64,000 nucleotides of DNA from Streptomyces althioticus (GCA_014649355.1 BMSW01000010.1:124001-188000); one strand, 5' to 3'; counted from the first letter of the stretch, positions 7,799-17,299 are shown. Made by a program: numbers and translations. The notes: generated by a model not told the origin, from the letters alone.

Positions 7799-8335
7799 AT
7801 GAGCATCTCGAAGCCTCTGCTCCGCCTCGGACCGACCGTGGCAGCCGCCGCCGCGCTCGCCCTGATGCCGGCCGGACCGGCGGCCGCGGACGGCATCTCC
7901 GTCAGCACCACCGGGAACACGGTCTCGGTGAGCACCACCGCGTGCACCCAGGTCAACGGCCACTGGGGCACCGCCTCGCTGCTCAGCGGCGGTCAGGCCA
8001 ACTTCTCGCAGGGCCGCCAGGTGGCGCTGTCCGGGACGTCCTCGGGCCAGTCCGCGGCCTGGTCCAACGTCAGCGCGGGCACGTACACGGTGATCGTGGT
8101 GTGCTCCAACGGCAGCACCGCGGGCACCCAGTCCGTGGTCGTGTCCCCGGCGCCGAGCCCCTCGGTCTCCCCCACGGCGTCGCCGTCCCGCGGTGTGATG
8201 GGCGGCGTCGGCGGCGGTTCGAAGGACTACGGCACGGTCACGGCGGTGGCGGGCGGCGCGCTGGTCGGCGCCGGCGTCCTCGGCACCGTGCTCTACCTCC
8301 GCCGCCGCAACACGGCCCGCCCGACCCACCTCTAG
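7799..8335 (+). CDS. Secreted, C-terminally membrane-anchored protein of unknown function
   Basis: 178 residues. A signal peptide (LLRLGPTVAAAAALALMPAGPAAA) is followed by a beta-rich extracellular segment with two Cys (VSTTACTQVNGHWG, VIVVCSNGST), a Ser/Pro-rich linker (VVSPAPSPSVSPTASPS), a transmembrane helix (TVTAVAGGALVGAGVLGTVLYL) and a basic tail RRRN. The two Cys may form a disulfide. There is no LPXTG motif, so sortase anchoring is unlikely. Similar small anchored proteins are common in Streptomyces, but I recognise no function. Confidence 0.8.
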   Translation: MSISKPLLRLGPTVAAAAALALMPAGPAAADGISVSTTGNTVSVSTTACTQVNGHWGTASLLSGGQANFSQGRQVALSGTSSGQSAAWSNVSAGTYTVIVVCSNGSTAGTQSVVVSPAPSPSVSPTASPSRGVMGGVGGGSKDYGTVTAVAGGALVGAGVLGTVLYLRRRNTARPTHL

Positions 8336-8384
8336 ACCGGCGTCGGCGCCCGTCCGACGCGCTCCGGCCGGCCGCCGCCGCCAC

Positions 8385-8415
8385 AGCCCTCCGCGCCCTC
8401 AGGCCGCGGAGGGCT
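8385..8415. terminator. Hairpin terminator after the anchored-protein gene
   Basis: Arms AGCCCTCCGCG (8385-8395) and CGCGGAGGGCT (8405-8415) pair perfectly around a 9-nt loop, 50 bp past the stop at 8335. There is no U-tract, as is usual in Streptomyces. Confidence 0.65.
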
Positions 8416-8424
8416 CTCACCGTC

Positions 8425-8611
8425 AGGGGCGCGGGGAACTGCGCGACCAACCCCCACCGGCCCGCACGCACGGCAACGACCGCACCACCCCCGGAAGGGG
8501 CGCGAGGAACTGCGCGACCAACCCCCACCCGCCCGCACGCGCCGCAACAACCGCACCACCCCCCGAAGGGGCGCGGGGAACTGCGCAACCAACCCCCACG
8601 CACCCGCACCC
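8425..8611. repeat. 71-bp tandem repeat, about 2.6 copies, each headed by the AGGGGCGCGGGGAACTGCGC element
   Basis: Units start at 8425, 8496 and 8567, exactly 71 bp apart; unit 3 diverges before 8612. Each begins with AGGGGCGCGGGGAACTGCGC (unit 2 has one change) followed by ACCAACCCCCACC and a CGCAC-rich tail. The head is the reverse complement of the element found at 15381, 15610 and 23224. The array sits between the terminator and the padR stop codon, in a convergent gap. Confidence 0.85.
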
Positions 8612-8619
8612 AGGCGGCA

Positions 8620-9171
8620 CTACTCCCGCCCCCGCACATCCAACTCCGCGAACTCCGCCAACGCGTGATCCAGCCACTGCGTCCAGAACGTCTCCAGATC
8701 GATCCCGGCCCGCAGCACAAGGTGCCGCAACCGATCCTCCGCCCCACCCCTCCCGGGAGGGAAATCCCTCCGCTCGATCTCCCGATACGTCTCCAACTGC
8801 CGCGCATGCAGCTCCCGATGACGCCGGAGATCGTCCTCCAGCCCCTCCGTCCCCACCACGGCGGCGGCCCGCAGCCGCAACAGCAGCGCGTCCCGCTGCG
8901 GCTTCGGGTCCTGGGACGCGGCCGTCCACCGGGCCAGCTCCTCCCGCCCCGCCGCCAGCACCTCGTACGCCTTCTTCTGCCCGCGCGCGGGCTGCTCCGA
9001 GGGGAGGGCCCGGATCAGGCCCTCCCCCTCCAGCTTCCCCAGCTCCCGGTAGATCTGCTGATGCGTCGCCGACCAGAAGTAGCCGATCGACCGGTCGAAG
9101 CGGCGGGTCAGCTCCAGCCCCGACGACGGCTTCTCGAGCAGGGCGGTGAGGATCGCGTGCGGGAGTGACAT
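8620..9171 (-). CDS. PadR family transcriptional regulator
   Basis: 183 residues. MSLPHAILTALLEKPSSGLELTRRFDRSIGYFWSATHQQIYRELGKLEGEGLI is the PadR winged helix (about 1-75), with the usual QIYRELGKLEGEGLI recognition region. The Vir-type C-terminal helices (about 90-175) include ALLLRLRAAAVVG and ERRDFP and serve for dimerisation. It lies 30 bp downstream of fadH on the same strand, so it is probably the second gene of a fadH-padR operon. The perfect palindrome upstream of fadH is the natural candidate for its own operator, giving autoregulation. Confidence 0.92.
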   Translation of the reverse strand: MSLPHAILTALLEKPSSGLELTRRFDRSIGYFWSATHQQIYRELGKLEGEGLIRALPSEQPARGQKKAYEVLAAGREELARWTAASQDPKPQRDALLLRLRAAAVVGTEGLEDDLRRHRELHARQLETYREIERRDFPPGRGGAEDRLRHLVLRAGIDLETFWTQWLDHALAEFAELDVRGRE

Positions 9172-9201
9172 GCGCTCATCCTAGGGACGGGCCGGACCGG
9201 C

Positions 9202-11217
9202 CTAGAGGGCCGCCGCGAGCTCGGTGCCCTGCTTGATCGCGCGCTTGGCGTCCAGTTCGGCGGCCACGTCGGCGCCGCCGATCAGATGGACGGGGCTGCC
9301 CGCCGCCACCAGCTCCTCGTAGAGGTCCCGGCGCGGTTCCTGGCCCGTGCACAGCACGATGGTGTCGACCTCGAGGACGGTGCTCTCCTCGCCGACGGTG
9401 ACGTGCAGTCCGGCGTCGTCGATCCGGTCGTAGCGCACGCCGGGGACCATGGTGACGCCGCGGTGCCGCAGCTCGGTGCGGTGGATCCAGCCGGTGGTCT
9501 TGCCGAGCCCCGCGCCGACCTTGGAGGTCTTGCGCTGGAGCAGGTGGACGGTGCGCGGCGGGGCGGGCCGCTCGGGGGCGGCGAGACCGCCGGGCGCGCG
9601 GTAGTCGAGGTCGACGCCCCACTGGCGGAAGTACGTCTCGGGGTCCTCGTGCGCCTTGTCGCCGCCGTCGGTGAGGAACTCGGCGACGTCGAAGCCGATG
9701 CCGCCGGCGCCGAGAATCGCGACGCGGTCGCCGACGGGCGCACCGTCCCGCAGCACGTCGAGGTAACCGACGACGCTCGGGTGGTCCACGCCGGGGATGT
9801 CGGGGACGCGGGGGCTGACGCCGGTGGCGACGACGACCTCGTCGTAGCCGGTGACGTCGTCGGCGGTGACGCGCGTGTCGAGGCGGACGTCGACGGCGAG
9901 GTCGGCGAGGCGGGTGCGGAAGTAGCGCAGGGTCTCGTCGAACTCCTGCTTGCCGGGGACCTTGCGGGCGACGTTGAGCTGCCCGCCTATCTCGCTCGCG
10001 GCGTCGAAGAGGGTTACGTCGTGGCCGCGTTCGGCGGCGGAGACCGCGCAGGCGAGGCCGGCGGGGCCGGCGCCGACGACGGCGACGCGCTTGCGGCGGC
10101 GGGTCGGGGAGAGCACCAGCTCGGTCTCGTGGCAGGCGCGCGGGTTGACCAGGCAGGAGGTGATCTGGCCGCTGAAGGTGTGGTCGAGGCAGGCCTGGTT
10201 GCAGCCGATGCAGGTGTTGATCGCCTCGGGGCGGCCGTCGGCGGCCTTGGCGACGAAGTCGGGGTCGGCGAGCATCGGGCGGGCCATGGACACCATGTCG
10301 GCGGTGCCGTCGGCGAGCAGCCGCTCCGCCAGCTCCGGGGTGTTGATGCGGTTGGTGGTGACCAGGGGGACGGACACCTCGCCCATGAGCCGCTTGGTGA
10401 CCCAGGTGTAGGCGCCGCGCGGCACGGAGGTGGCGATGGTGGGGATGCGGGCCTCGTGCCAGCCGATGCCGGTGTTGATGATCGTGGCGCCGGCCGCCTC
10501 GACCGCCTTGGCGAGGGTGACGACCTCGTCGAGGGTGGAGCCGCCGGGCACGAGGTCGAGCATGGAGAGCCGGTAGATCAGGATGAAGTCGTCGCCGACC
10601 GCCTCGCGGACGCGGCGGACGATCTCGACCGGGAAGCGCATCCGGTTCTCGTAGGAGCCGCCCCAGCGGTCGGTGCGCCGATTGGTCTGGCGGGCGATGA
10701 ACTCGTTGATGAGGTAGCCCTCGGAGCCCATGATCTCGACGCCGTCGTAGCCGGCCTGCCGGGCGAGGCGGGCGGCGCGGACGTAGTCGTCGATGGTCCG
10801 CTCGACGTCGGCGTCGGTGAGCTCGCGCGGCACGAAGGGGCTGATGGGCGCCTGCACCGGGCTGGGGGCGACGAGGTCCTGGTGGTAGGCGTAGCGGCCG
10901 AAGTGCAGGATCTGCAGGGCGATGCGGCCGCCCTCGCGGTGGACGGCCGCGGTGACGACCCGGTGCTGCTCGGCCTCCTCGTCGGAGGTGAGCTTGGCGC
11001 CGCCCTCGTAGGGGCGCCCTTCGTCGTTGGGGGCGATGCCGCCGGTGACGATGAGGCCGACGCCGCCGCGGGCGCGCGCGGCGTAGAACTCGGCCATGCG
11101 GGAGAAGCCGCCCTCGGCCTCCTCGAGACCGACGTGCATGGAACCCATGAGGACCCGGTTGGGCAGCGTGGTGAAGCCCAGGTCCAGGGGGGTCAGCAGG
11201 TGGGGGTAACGGCTCAT
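9202..11217 (-). CDS. fadH: NADPH-dependent 2,4-dienoyl-CoA reductase (OYE-FeS-flavoprotein)
   Basis: 671 residues, the normal FadH length. The N-terminal TIM barrel (about 1-330) binds FMN: LLTPLDLGFTTLPNRVLMGSMH, YDGVEIMGSEGYLINEFIARQTNRR, then MARPMLADPDF. The [4Fe-4S] cluster Cys set is in CIGCNQACLD and SCLVNP(R)AC at about 339-363. The FAD and NADPH domain follows with VAVVGAGPAGLACAVSA and VAILGAGGIGFDVAEFL. The enzyme reduces 2,4-dienoyl-CoA during beta-oxidation of unsaturated fatty acids. Other members of this fused family act on xenobiotic enones. It is controlled most likely by the PadR protein encoded downstream. Confidence 0.93.
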   Translation of the reverse strand: MSRYPHLLTPLDLGFTTLPNRVLMGSMHVGLEEAEGGFSRMAEFYAARARGGVGLIVTGGIAPNDEGRPYEGGAKLTSDEEAEQHRVVTAAVHREGGRIALQILHFGRYAYHQDLVAPSPVQAPISPFVPRELTDADVERTIDDYVRAARLARQAGYDGVEIMGSEGYLINEFIARQTNRRTDRWGGSYENRMRFPVEIVRRVREAVGDDFILIYRLSMLDLVPGGSTLDEVVTLAKAVEAAGATIINTGIGWHEARIPTIATSVPRGAYTWVTKRLMGEVSVPLVTTNRINTPELAERLLADGTADMVSMARPMLADPDFVAKAADGRPEAINTCIGCNQACLDHTFSGQITSCLVNPRACHETELVLSPTRRRKRVAVVGAGPAGLACAVSAAERGHDVTLFDAASEIGGQLNVARKVPGKQEFDETLRYFRTRLADLAVDVRLDTRVTADDVTGYDEVVVATGVSPRVPDIPGVDHPSVVGYLDVLRDGAPVGDRVAILGAGGIGFDVAEFLTDGGDKAHEDPETYFRQWGVDLDYRAPGGLAAPERPAPPRTVHLLQRKTSKVGAGLGKTTGWIHRTELRHRGVTMVPGVRYDRIDDAGLHVTVGEESTVLEVDTIVLCTGQEPRRDLYEELVAAGSPVHLIGGADVAAELDAKRAIKQGTELAAAL

Positions 11218-11249
11218 CTGGCCCTCCGTGCGCGGTGTGGTGCCTGTAG

Positions 11250-11290
11250 TTGTAGGGCACGCGCACCGGCTTATGCAACTAGTTGCATAA
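11250..11290 (-). promoter_or_regulatory. fadH-padR promoter with 20-bp perfect palindromic operator
   Basis: TTATGCAACTAGTTGCATAA at 11271-11290 is a perfect palindrome and is strikingly AT-rich against its surroundings. Read on the minus strand, its right half supplies TTGCAT as a -35, followed about 17-18 bp later by TACAAC as a -10. A bound repressor would therefore block the promoter. The ATGCAAC...GTTGCAT half sites resemble PadR-type operators (ATGT-N8-ACAT class), and padR is the second gene of the operon 54 bp downstream. Confidence 0.75.
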
Positions 11291-11339
11291 TGGAGGTGAC
11301 GGAGGGCACAGCGTTCCGGCCCGGCTCATCCGCCGGCAC

Positions 11340-11711
11340 TCACCTGCTCTCGAGACGGACGTGCAGTTCGCGCTCCTGGTCGCCGGAGACCTTGCTCAGG
11401 TCGCTCACCCGGAACAGGTCGTCCAGCGTGGTGCGGAACCGGTCGATCGCCCAGTAGCCGCCGTGCACGTCGGCGTCGACCGAGGAGGACAGCCGCGCGG
11501 GACGCGCCTCTCCCTCGTGCGCGTCGGCCACGTCGAACGTGCCGAGCCAGACCGTGGGCCGGGTCTCGTGCAGTTCCTCGGGCACGTCGTCGGCGCACCG
11601 GTCCGACGAGAAGCAGGCGCACAGGGTGTCGAAGACGATCCGGGCGTCGTCCTTGCTGCATCCGCTGATCTCGACCGACACGGATTCCGGGTGCGTGGGC
11701 TCGCTGACCAT
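11340..11711 (-). CDS. Hypothetical protein, 123 aa
   Basis: MVSEPTHPESVSVEISGCSKDDARIVFDTLCACFSSDRCADDVPEEL..., 123 residues, acidic, with four Cys in the first 42 residues (ISGC, LCAC, DRC). There is no signal peptide or membrane segment. GAGAGGAG lies 6 bp before the ATG. The alternating hydrophobic pattern at the start (VSVEISGC) and the following helix hint at an alpha/beta fold. I do not recognise the family. It is divergent from the PP2C gene at 11967 and downstream of nothing obvious. Codon use is normal, so it is likely a real gene. Confidence 0.65.
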   Translation of the reverse strand: MVSEPTHPESVSVEISGCSKDDARIVFDTLCACFSSDRCADDVPEELHETRPTVWLGTFDVADAHEGEARPARLSSSVDADVHGGYWAIDRFRTTLDDLFRVSDLSKVSGDQERELHVRLESR

Positions 11712-11966
11712 CGTGATCGCTCCTCTCGGGGTCGCACCGCCGTCCCCCGCCCTCCCTCAGCAAAGCACCGCACGACGGAACGCACTACCCGCGCACCCCC
11801 CCGCGCGCTCCTTTCACGGTGACGCGGACGCGGTCAACGGCCAGGATGGGGGGAGAGCAGGAACGGGACGACAGGAGCGGCGGAAAATCGCCCTCGCGCG
11901 CGGTACAACAAAGGGACGGCGGCGCGGCGACGGCGTGCCGCGGACTCGGTGAAGGCGGGGCGTGGG

Positions 11967-14036
11967 ATGAGCGCAGCGAGGTCACTCCCGGCCGGCGGGG
12001 ACGGCCCGGCGCGTCCCAGCGGGCTGCTCGACGTCCTGCGCGTGGCCTCGATCGTCCTGGACGCCGAGGGCCGGATCGTGCTGTGGAGTCCCCAGGCGGA
12101 GGAGCTGTTCGGCTACACCGCCCAGGAGGCGCTGGGCCGGTACGCCGCCCGGATCATGGTGCACGAGGAGCACCTCGACCTGGTGAGGAAGCTGTTCACC
12201 GAGGTCATGCGCACCGGGCGGAGCTGGGCGGGGGCCTTCCCGATCCGGCGCAAGGACGGCGGGACCCGGCTCGTGGAGTTCCGCAACATGCGGCTGCTGG
12301 ACGACCAGGGGCAGGTGTACGCCCTCGGTCTCGCGGTCGACCAGTCGACGGTGCGGCGGCTGGAGCAGGACGTGGCGCTGTCCACCCGGATCGTCGCCCA
12401 GTCCCCCATCGGCCTCGCCGTCCTCGACGCGGATCTGCGGTACGTGTCGGTGAACCCCGCGCTGGAGCAGATGAACGGCCTGTCGGCCGACGAGCACCTG
12501 GGCCGCACGATGCGGGAGGTGCTGCCGCTGGTGGACGCGGCGGACATCGAGGAGGCGGCCCGGGAGGTGCTGCGGACCGGGCGTCCGGTGGTGGACCGGT
12601 CGATGACCGGCCGCCCCCCGGCCGACCCGGACGCCGACCACGCCTGGACGGTGTCCCTGTACCGGCTGGAGAACACCCTCGGCACGGTGCTGGGCGTGGC
12701 CGTGTCCGTCGTGGACATCACCGACCAGTACCGGGCGAACGCCGAGGCGGAGACGGCCCGCCGCCGGATCGCGCTGATCGCCGACGCCTCCGCGCGGATC
12801 GGCACCACGCTGGACCTGTACCGCACGTCCGGCGAGCTGGCCGACGTGGCCGTCCCCGAACTGGCCGACGCGGCCGCGGTGGACCTGCTCGACGCGGTCG
12901 TACGGGGCCGGCGCACCGCCCTCGGCCCGGCAGAGCCGGCGCTGATGCGGGCGCTGGCGGTGCGCTGGGTCGACGCGTCCGACGCGGCGCCGGCCGCCGA
13001 CCCGCCGGGCGAGGTGATCCGGTACGCGCCGGACCGGCTGATCACCGAGTGCGTGCGTACGGGGCTGCCGGTGATGGTGCCGCAGGCCAAGGACGAGGAT
13101 CTGCTGCGGATCGCCCGCTCCCCCGAGGCCGCCGAGATACTCGCCCGGGCGGGCGTCCACTCGTACCTGGCCGTGCCGCTGATCGCGCGCGGCGAGGTGC
13201 TGGGCGCGATCGACCTGATCCGGACGCGCAACCCCCGGCCCTTCGACGAGGACGACCTGCTGCTCGCCCGGGAGCTGGCCTCGCGGGCGGCCGTGCAGAT
13301 CGACAACGCGCGCTGGTACCAGAACGCCCGCGACACCGCGCTCACGCTCCAGCGCAGCCTGCTGCCCAGCCATCCGTCCGTGACGGGCGGACTGGAGGTC
13401 GCCTCCCGCTACCAGCCGGCGGGCGCCACCAGCGAGGTCGGCGGCGACTGGTTCGACGTCATCCCGCTGGACGACGACCGTACGGCGCTCGTCGTCGGCG
13501 ACGTGATGGGCAGCGGCATCCCGGCCGCCGCCACGATGGGCCGGCTGCGGACCGCCACCCACACGCTGGCGTCGCTGGGGCTCGACCCGGCGGTGCTGCT
13601 GGAACACCTGAACCGCATCACCGTCGAACTCGACGAGGCCATCGCCACCTGCGTCTACGCCGTCCACGACCCGCGTGCGCGGCGCTGCGTCATCGCCAAC
13701 GCCGGTCACCTCCCCCCGGCCCGCATCCGCGCCGGAGGAACGCCCGAGCTGCTGGACCTGCCGACGGGGGTGCCGCTGGGCGTGGGCGGGGTCGCCTTCG
13801 CCACGACCGAGATCGACCTGGAGCCGGGCGACCGCCTGGTCTTCTACACCGACGGCCTGGTGGAGACCCGCCGCGACCCCCTGGACGCCCGCCTGGACCG
13901 CCTCCTCGCCCTCCTCGACACCCCGTCCCACTCCCTGGACGACGTCTGCGAACTCCTCCTCCGCACGCTGCACGAGCCGGACAACTTCGACGACGTCGCG
14001 CTGCTGATCGCCCGGGTGACGGCACCCGGGGACTGA
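11967..14036 (+). CDS. PAS-PAS-GAF-PP2C (SpoIIE-type) protein phosphatase
   Basis: 689 residues from ATG 11967; a GTG at 11949 is an alternative. Two PAS domains (about 25-125, LDVLRVASIVLDAEGRIVLWSPQAEELFGYT; and about 130-250, IVAQSPIGLAVLDADLRYVSVNPALEQMNG) are followed by a GAF domain at about 260-445 (DASARIGTTLDLYRTSGELADVAVPEL...YLAVPLIARGEVLGAIDLIR). The C-terminal SpoIIE/PP2C domain is at about 455-685 (QRSLLPSHPSV, GGDWFDVIPLDDDRTALVVGDVMGSGIPAA, GDRLVFYTDGLVETR, DNFDDVALLIAR) with its metal-binding Asp residues. There is no HATPase anti-sigma domain at the end. It probably dephosphorylates an anti-anti-sigma factor in response to a small-molecule or redox cue. Confidence 0.92.
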   Translation: MSAARSLPAGGDGPARPSGLLDVLRVASIVLDAEGRIVLWSPQAEELFGYTAQEALGRYAARIMVHEEHLDLVRKLFTEVMRTGRSWAGAFPIRRKDGGTRLVEFRNMRLLDDQGQVYALGLAVDQSTVRRLEQDVALSTRIVAQSPIGLAVLDADLRYVSVNPALEQMNGLSADEHLGRTMREVLPLVDAADIEEAAREVLRTGRPVVDRSMTGRPPADPDADHAWTVSLYRLENTLGTVLGVAVSVVDITDQYRANAEAETARRRIALIADASARIGTTLDLYRTSGELADVAVPELADAAAVDLLDAVVRGRRTALGPAEPALMRALAVRWVDASDAAPAADPPGEVIRYAPDRLITECVRTGLPVMVPQAKDEDLLRIARSPEAAEILARAGVHSYLAVPLIARGEVLGAIDLIRTRNPRPFDEDDLLLARELASRAAVQIDNARWYQNARDTALTLQRSLLPSHPSVTGGLEVASRYQPAGATSEVGGDWFDVIPLDDDRTALVVGDVMGSGIPAAATMGRLRTATHTLASLGLDPAVLLEHLNRITVELDEAIATCVYAVHDPRARRCVIANAGHLPPARIRAGGTPELLDLPTGVPLGVGGVAFATTEIDLEPGDRLVFYTDGLVETRRDPLDARLDRLLALLDTPSHSLDDVCELLLRTLHEPDNFDDVALLIARVTAPGD

Positions 14037-14090
14037 GAACGCGGGGCGCGACTCGACGCACCCCGCGGGGCTCACCCACGACCCACGACG

Positions 14091-14127
14091 GGGTCCCGGG
14101 GCGCCCCGTCAGGAAGCCCCGGGACCC
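14091..14127. terminator. Bidirectional hairpin between convergent genes
   Basis: GGGTCCCGGGGC (14091-14102) and GCCCCGGGACCC (14116-14127) form a perfect 12-bp stem with a 13-nt loop, 54 bp after the phosphatase stop. It faces the convergent methyltransferase gene ending at 14337. The 200 bp between the hairpin and 14337 show nothing else I can support. Confidence 0.8.
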
Positions 14128-14336
14128 GCTCCGGTCACGGGCGTCGATCCACGTCCCGGGTGTTGACCCACGAACGGGCGCGCCCGGCGCCGACCGTCAG
14201 GAACTCGGTGCAGTGCGCACGCCGACCTCCTGGCGGCCCGAGGCCAGGCCGCGGGCGCCCCTTGACGTGAGACGCCGCGCTGTTCGGCGGGTCCGTGCCG
14301 GGGTCGGCGACCCGGCGTGCCGGCGCGTGCCCGTCC

Positions 14337-15125
14337 TCACGGCCGTCTGCCGATCACCACCCGGGCCGGGCGTTCCTCGCAGACCGCGAGGCGGGCTTCG
14401 AGGCGCGACTCGGTGAAGGCGGACAGGGCATCCGGCGCCTGGTGCGGGCTCGTCTCGATCAGGAGGTGGCCGCCCGGGGCCAGCCACGCCGGGGCTTCCG
14501 CGGCGACGCGGCGGAGGATGTCGAGGCCGTCGGCCCCGCCGTCGAGGGCGACGCGGGGCTCGTGGTCGCGGGCCTCCGCCGGGAGCAGCGCGATCTCGTC
14601 GCTCGGAACGTACGGGACGTTGGCGGCGAGGATGTCCACCCGGCCTCGCAGCCGCGCGGGCAGCGCGTCGAAGAGGTCGCCCTGGTGGACGTGGCCGCCG
14701 AGGGACGCGACATTGCGGTGGGCGCAGCGCACCGCGGCCGGGTCGATGTCGGCGGCGTGCAGGTCCGCCACGGCCAGCGCGGCCGTCAGCGCCGCGCCGA
14801 CCGCGCCCGAGCCGCAGCACAGGTCCACCACGACGGAGGCGTCCGGCGCGAGGGCGAGCGCCTGCTCGACGAGGAACTCGGTGCGCCGGCGGGGCACGAA
14901 CACGCCCGGTTCGACGTAGATCCGCCGACCGCCGAACTCGGCCCAGCCGACGACGAGTTCGAGGGGCAGTCCGGCGGCGCGGCGGGCGACCATGCCGTCG
15001 AGGGCGCCGGGGTCGCCGTCCGCCGCGGCGAGGATCATGTCGGCCTCGTCCTCGGCGAAGACGCAGCCCGCCGCGCGCAGCGTGGCCGCGATCGTGTCAC
15101 GGGAAGGGAGGGAACGGTGGGGCAA
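14337..15125 (-). CDS. PrmC/HemK-related protein-(glutamine-N5) methyltransferase-like protein
   Basis: The frame is open from 15218, but the family length (about 260 aa) favours the TTG at 15125 (LPHRSLPSRDTIAATLRAAG), with AAAGG upstream. Motif I is VVDLCCGSGAVG, the acidic loop is LHAADIDPAAVRCAHRN, and motif IV reads AANVPYVPSDE, with NVPY in place of the canonical NPPY. FVPRRRTEFLVEQAL replaces the PrmC IPRPETE loop. True PrmC methylates the GGQ glutamine of release factors. This is the related subgroup, so the substrate is uncertain. Confidence 0.8.
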   Translation of the reverse strand: MPHRSLPSRDTIAATLRAAGCVFAEDEADMILAAADGDPGALDGMVARRAAGLPLELVVGWAEFGGRRIYVEPGVFVPRRRTEFLVEQALALAPDASVVVDLCCGSGAVGAALTAALAVADLHAADIDPAAVRCAHRNVASLGGHVHQGDLFDALPARLRGRVDILAANVPYVPSDEIALLPAEARDHEPRVALDGGADGLDILRRVAAEAPAWLAPGGHLLIETSPHQAPDALSAFTESRLEARLAVCEERPARVVIGRRP

Positions 15126-15312
15126 GAGCCTGGCCTTTCGGGGTCCGAAGGGCGCTCTCGGGGTCACCCGATGTGGGTGGACCGTGTCGCTCCGAGGTGA
15201 GAGCACCCGACCTGACAAGCGGTAATGGGTCTCACCTCCTTGGCCGACGGCCGGGCAGGTCCGCGGCCGGACGGCAACCTTACCCGACGATCACGCCACC
15301 GCTGAGGCGCCT

Positions 15313-15765
15313 TGCAGGGGCGCGGGGACTCACGGCAGCGTTGCCGTCGAGCGGCGGCTGCGGGCCGTGGCGAGCTGAGCGCGCAGTTCCCCGCGCCCCT
15401 TGAGGGGCGCATCCGCCCCGGCCGCCTGCGGGCAGTCCGTGGCCGGGGGCGCTGCCCACCCAGCCTGCGGGCAGTCGTGCCGCTGGGGCGGCACGGGTGG
15501 GCGCAGGCGGCACCTCCGCAGCGCGCCCCCCGCTTGGACCCGCGCCCCTGGCGGCAACCCGGCTGCCGGGACACGCCGTCCGCCGACTGCGGGTAGTCCG
15601 TGGCTGATCGCGCAGTTCCCCGCACCCCTCGAGGGGCACACCCGCCCCGCCGCCTGCGGGCAGTCGTGCCGCTGGGGCGGCACGGGTGGGCGCAGCGGCG
15701 CCCCCGCGGCGCGGCACTGTAGTCACGACGATCAGCCCCGCCGCCTGCGGAGACAGTCGGTGAGC
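15313..15765. repeat. Cluster of dispersed GC-rich repeat elements A and B
   Basis: The roughly 700-bp gap 15219-15924 is mostly repeats. Element A (GCGCAGTTCCCCGCGCCCCT) occurs at 15381-15400 and, with one change, at 15610-15629; each is followed by a GAGGGGC that can fold back, and a truncated inverse copy is at about 15316-15330. Element B, a 44-bp unit starting CGCCTGCGGGCAGTCGTGCC and containing the hairpin GTGCCGC-TGGG-GCGGCAC, is at about 15463-15507 and 15651-15694. Partial B copies are near 15424, 15581 and 15741. I see no gene here. Confidence 0.85.
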
Positions 15766-15924
15766 AGACGCGCCGTCCGGGGCCCGGATGCGCCCCCGGC
15801 ACGCGCAGGGGTCCCGGAGTCAGTGCACAGCACCACACCGCCCCGTACCGCGCGCTCCGCGCCTGTTCCCGTACCGTGGACCACGGAAAAACACCGCACC
15901 ACCCGCAACGGAACCCCCGATCAC

Positions 15925-16522
<598 letters not shown>

Positions 16523-16530
<8 letters not shown>

Positions 16531-17299
16531 GCAGATGACGCGGCCCATGCGGCCCACCGCGCCGGCCACACGGTTCGCCGTGCCCGGGCGCATCGGCGTG
16601 AGCGAGCAGACCGCGTCGGTGTGGCGGACGGCCACGCTGACGGAGATCCGCCGGGAGACGCCCCGCGTGTCGACCTTCCGGTTCGCGGTGCCGGGCTGGC
16701 CGGGGCATGTGCCCGGCCAGCACCTAATGGTGCGGCTGGTCGCGGAGGACGGGTACACGGCCCAGCGCCACTACTCGATCGCCTCCGCGCCGGACGACTC
16801 CGGGCACATCGAGCTGACCCTCGACCATGTGCGGGACGGTGAGGTCTCCGGCTGGTTCCACACGGTGGCCCGTCCCGGCGACCGGATCGAGATGCGCGGC
16901 CCGCTCAGCGGCTTCTTCGCCTGGCCGGGCGACCGGCCCGCGCTGCTGCTGGGCGCCGGCTCGGGCGTGGTCCCGCTCATGTCGATGGTGCGCCACCACC
17001 GCGCCCGCGGCCTGGCCCTGCCCCTGCGCCTGCTGGTGTCGGCGCGGAGCCCCGAGGACCTGATCTTCGCCGACGAGTACGGTCCGGAGACCGCACCGGT
17101 GTTCACCCGGAGCGCCCCGGAGGGCACGGCCGTCGGACGTATGGCCGCCGCACATGTGGCGCCGCTCCTGGCCGAGCAGCCTCCCGGTGGATGGGAGGCC
17201 TATGTGTGCGGCTCCAACTCCTTCGCCGAGCACGCCTCCCGGCTGCTGGTGGCCGCCGGTCAGCCGGTGGAGCGCATCCGCATCGAGCGCTTCGGCTGA
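16523..17299 (+). CDS. FAD/NAD(P)H ferredoxin-reductase-like protein, partner of the molybdoenzyme
   Basis: 258 residues, with the ATG overlapping the previous gene by 8 bp. The FAD domain (about 30-130) includes PGQHLMVRLVAEDGYTAQRHYSIASAPDD (RxYS motif). The NAD(P) domain (about 140-258) starts LLLGAGSGVVPLMSMVRHH and ends YVCGSNSFAEHASRLLVAAG...IRIERFG, with the usual C-G-x-x-x-F pattern. It has no 2Fe-2S ferredoxin domain at the C-terminus. It probably exchanges electrons between NAD(P)H and the adjacent molybdopterin enzyme. Confidence 0.9.

Noticed and set aside
8425..8611. CRISPR-like look of the 71-bp periodic array
   Set aside because: Units are contiguous with similar tails instead of short repeats separated by unique spacers, and no cas genes are present.
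9286..11457. Long plus-strand open frame of over 700 codons opposite fadH
   Set aside because: It is the antisense shadow of fadH: Gly/Ala/Val/Asp-rich, low complexity, with no domain. The fadH frame has full motifs.
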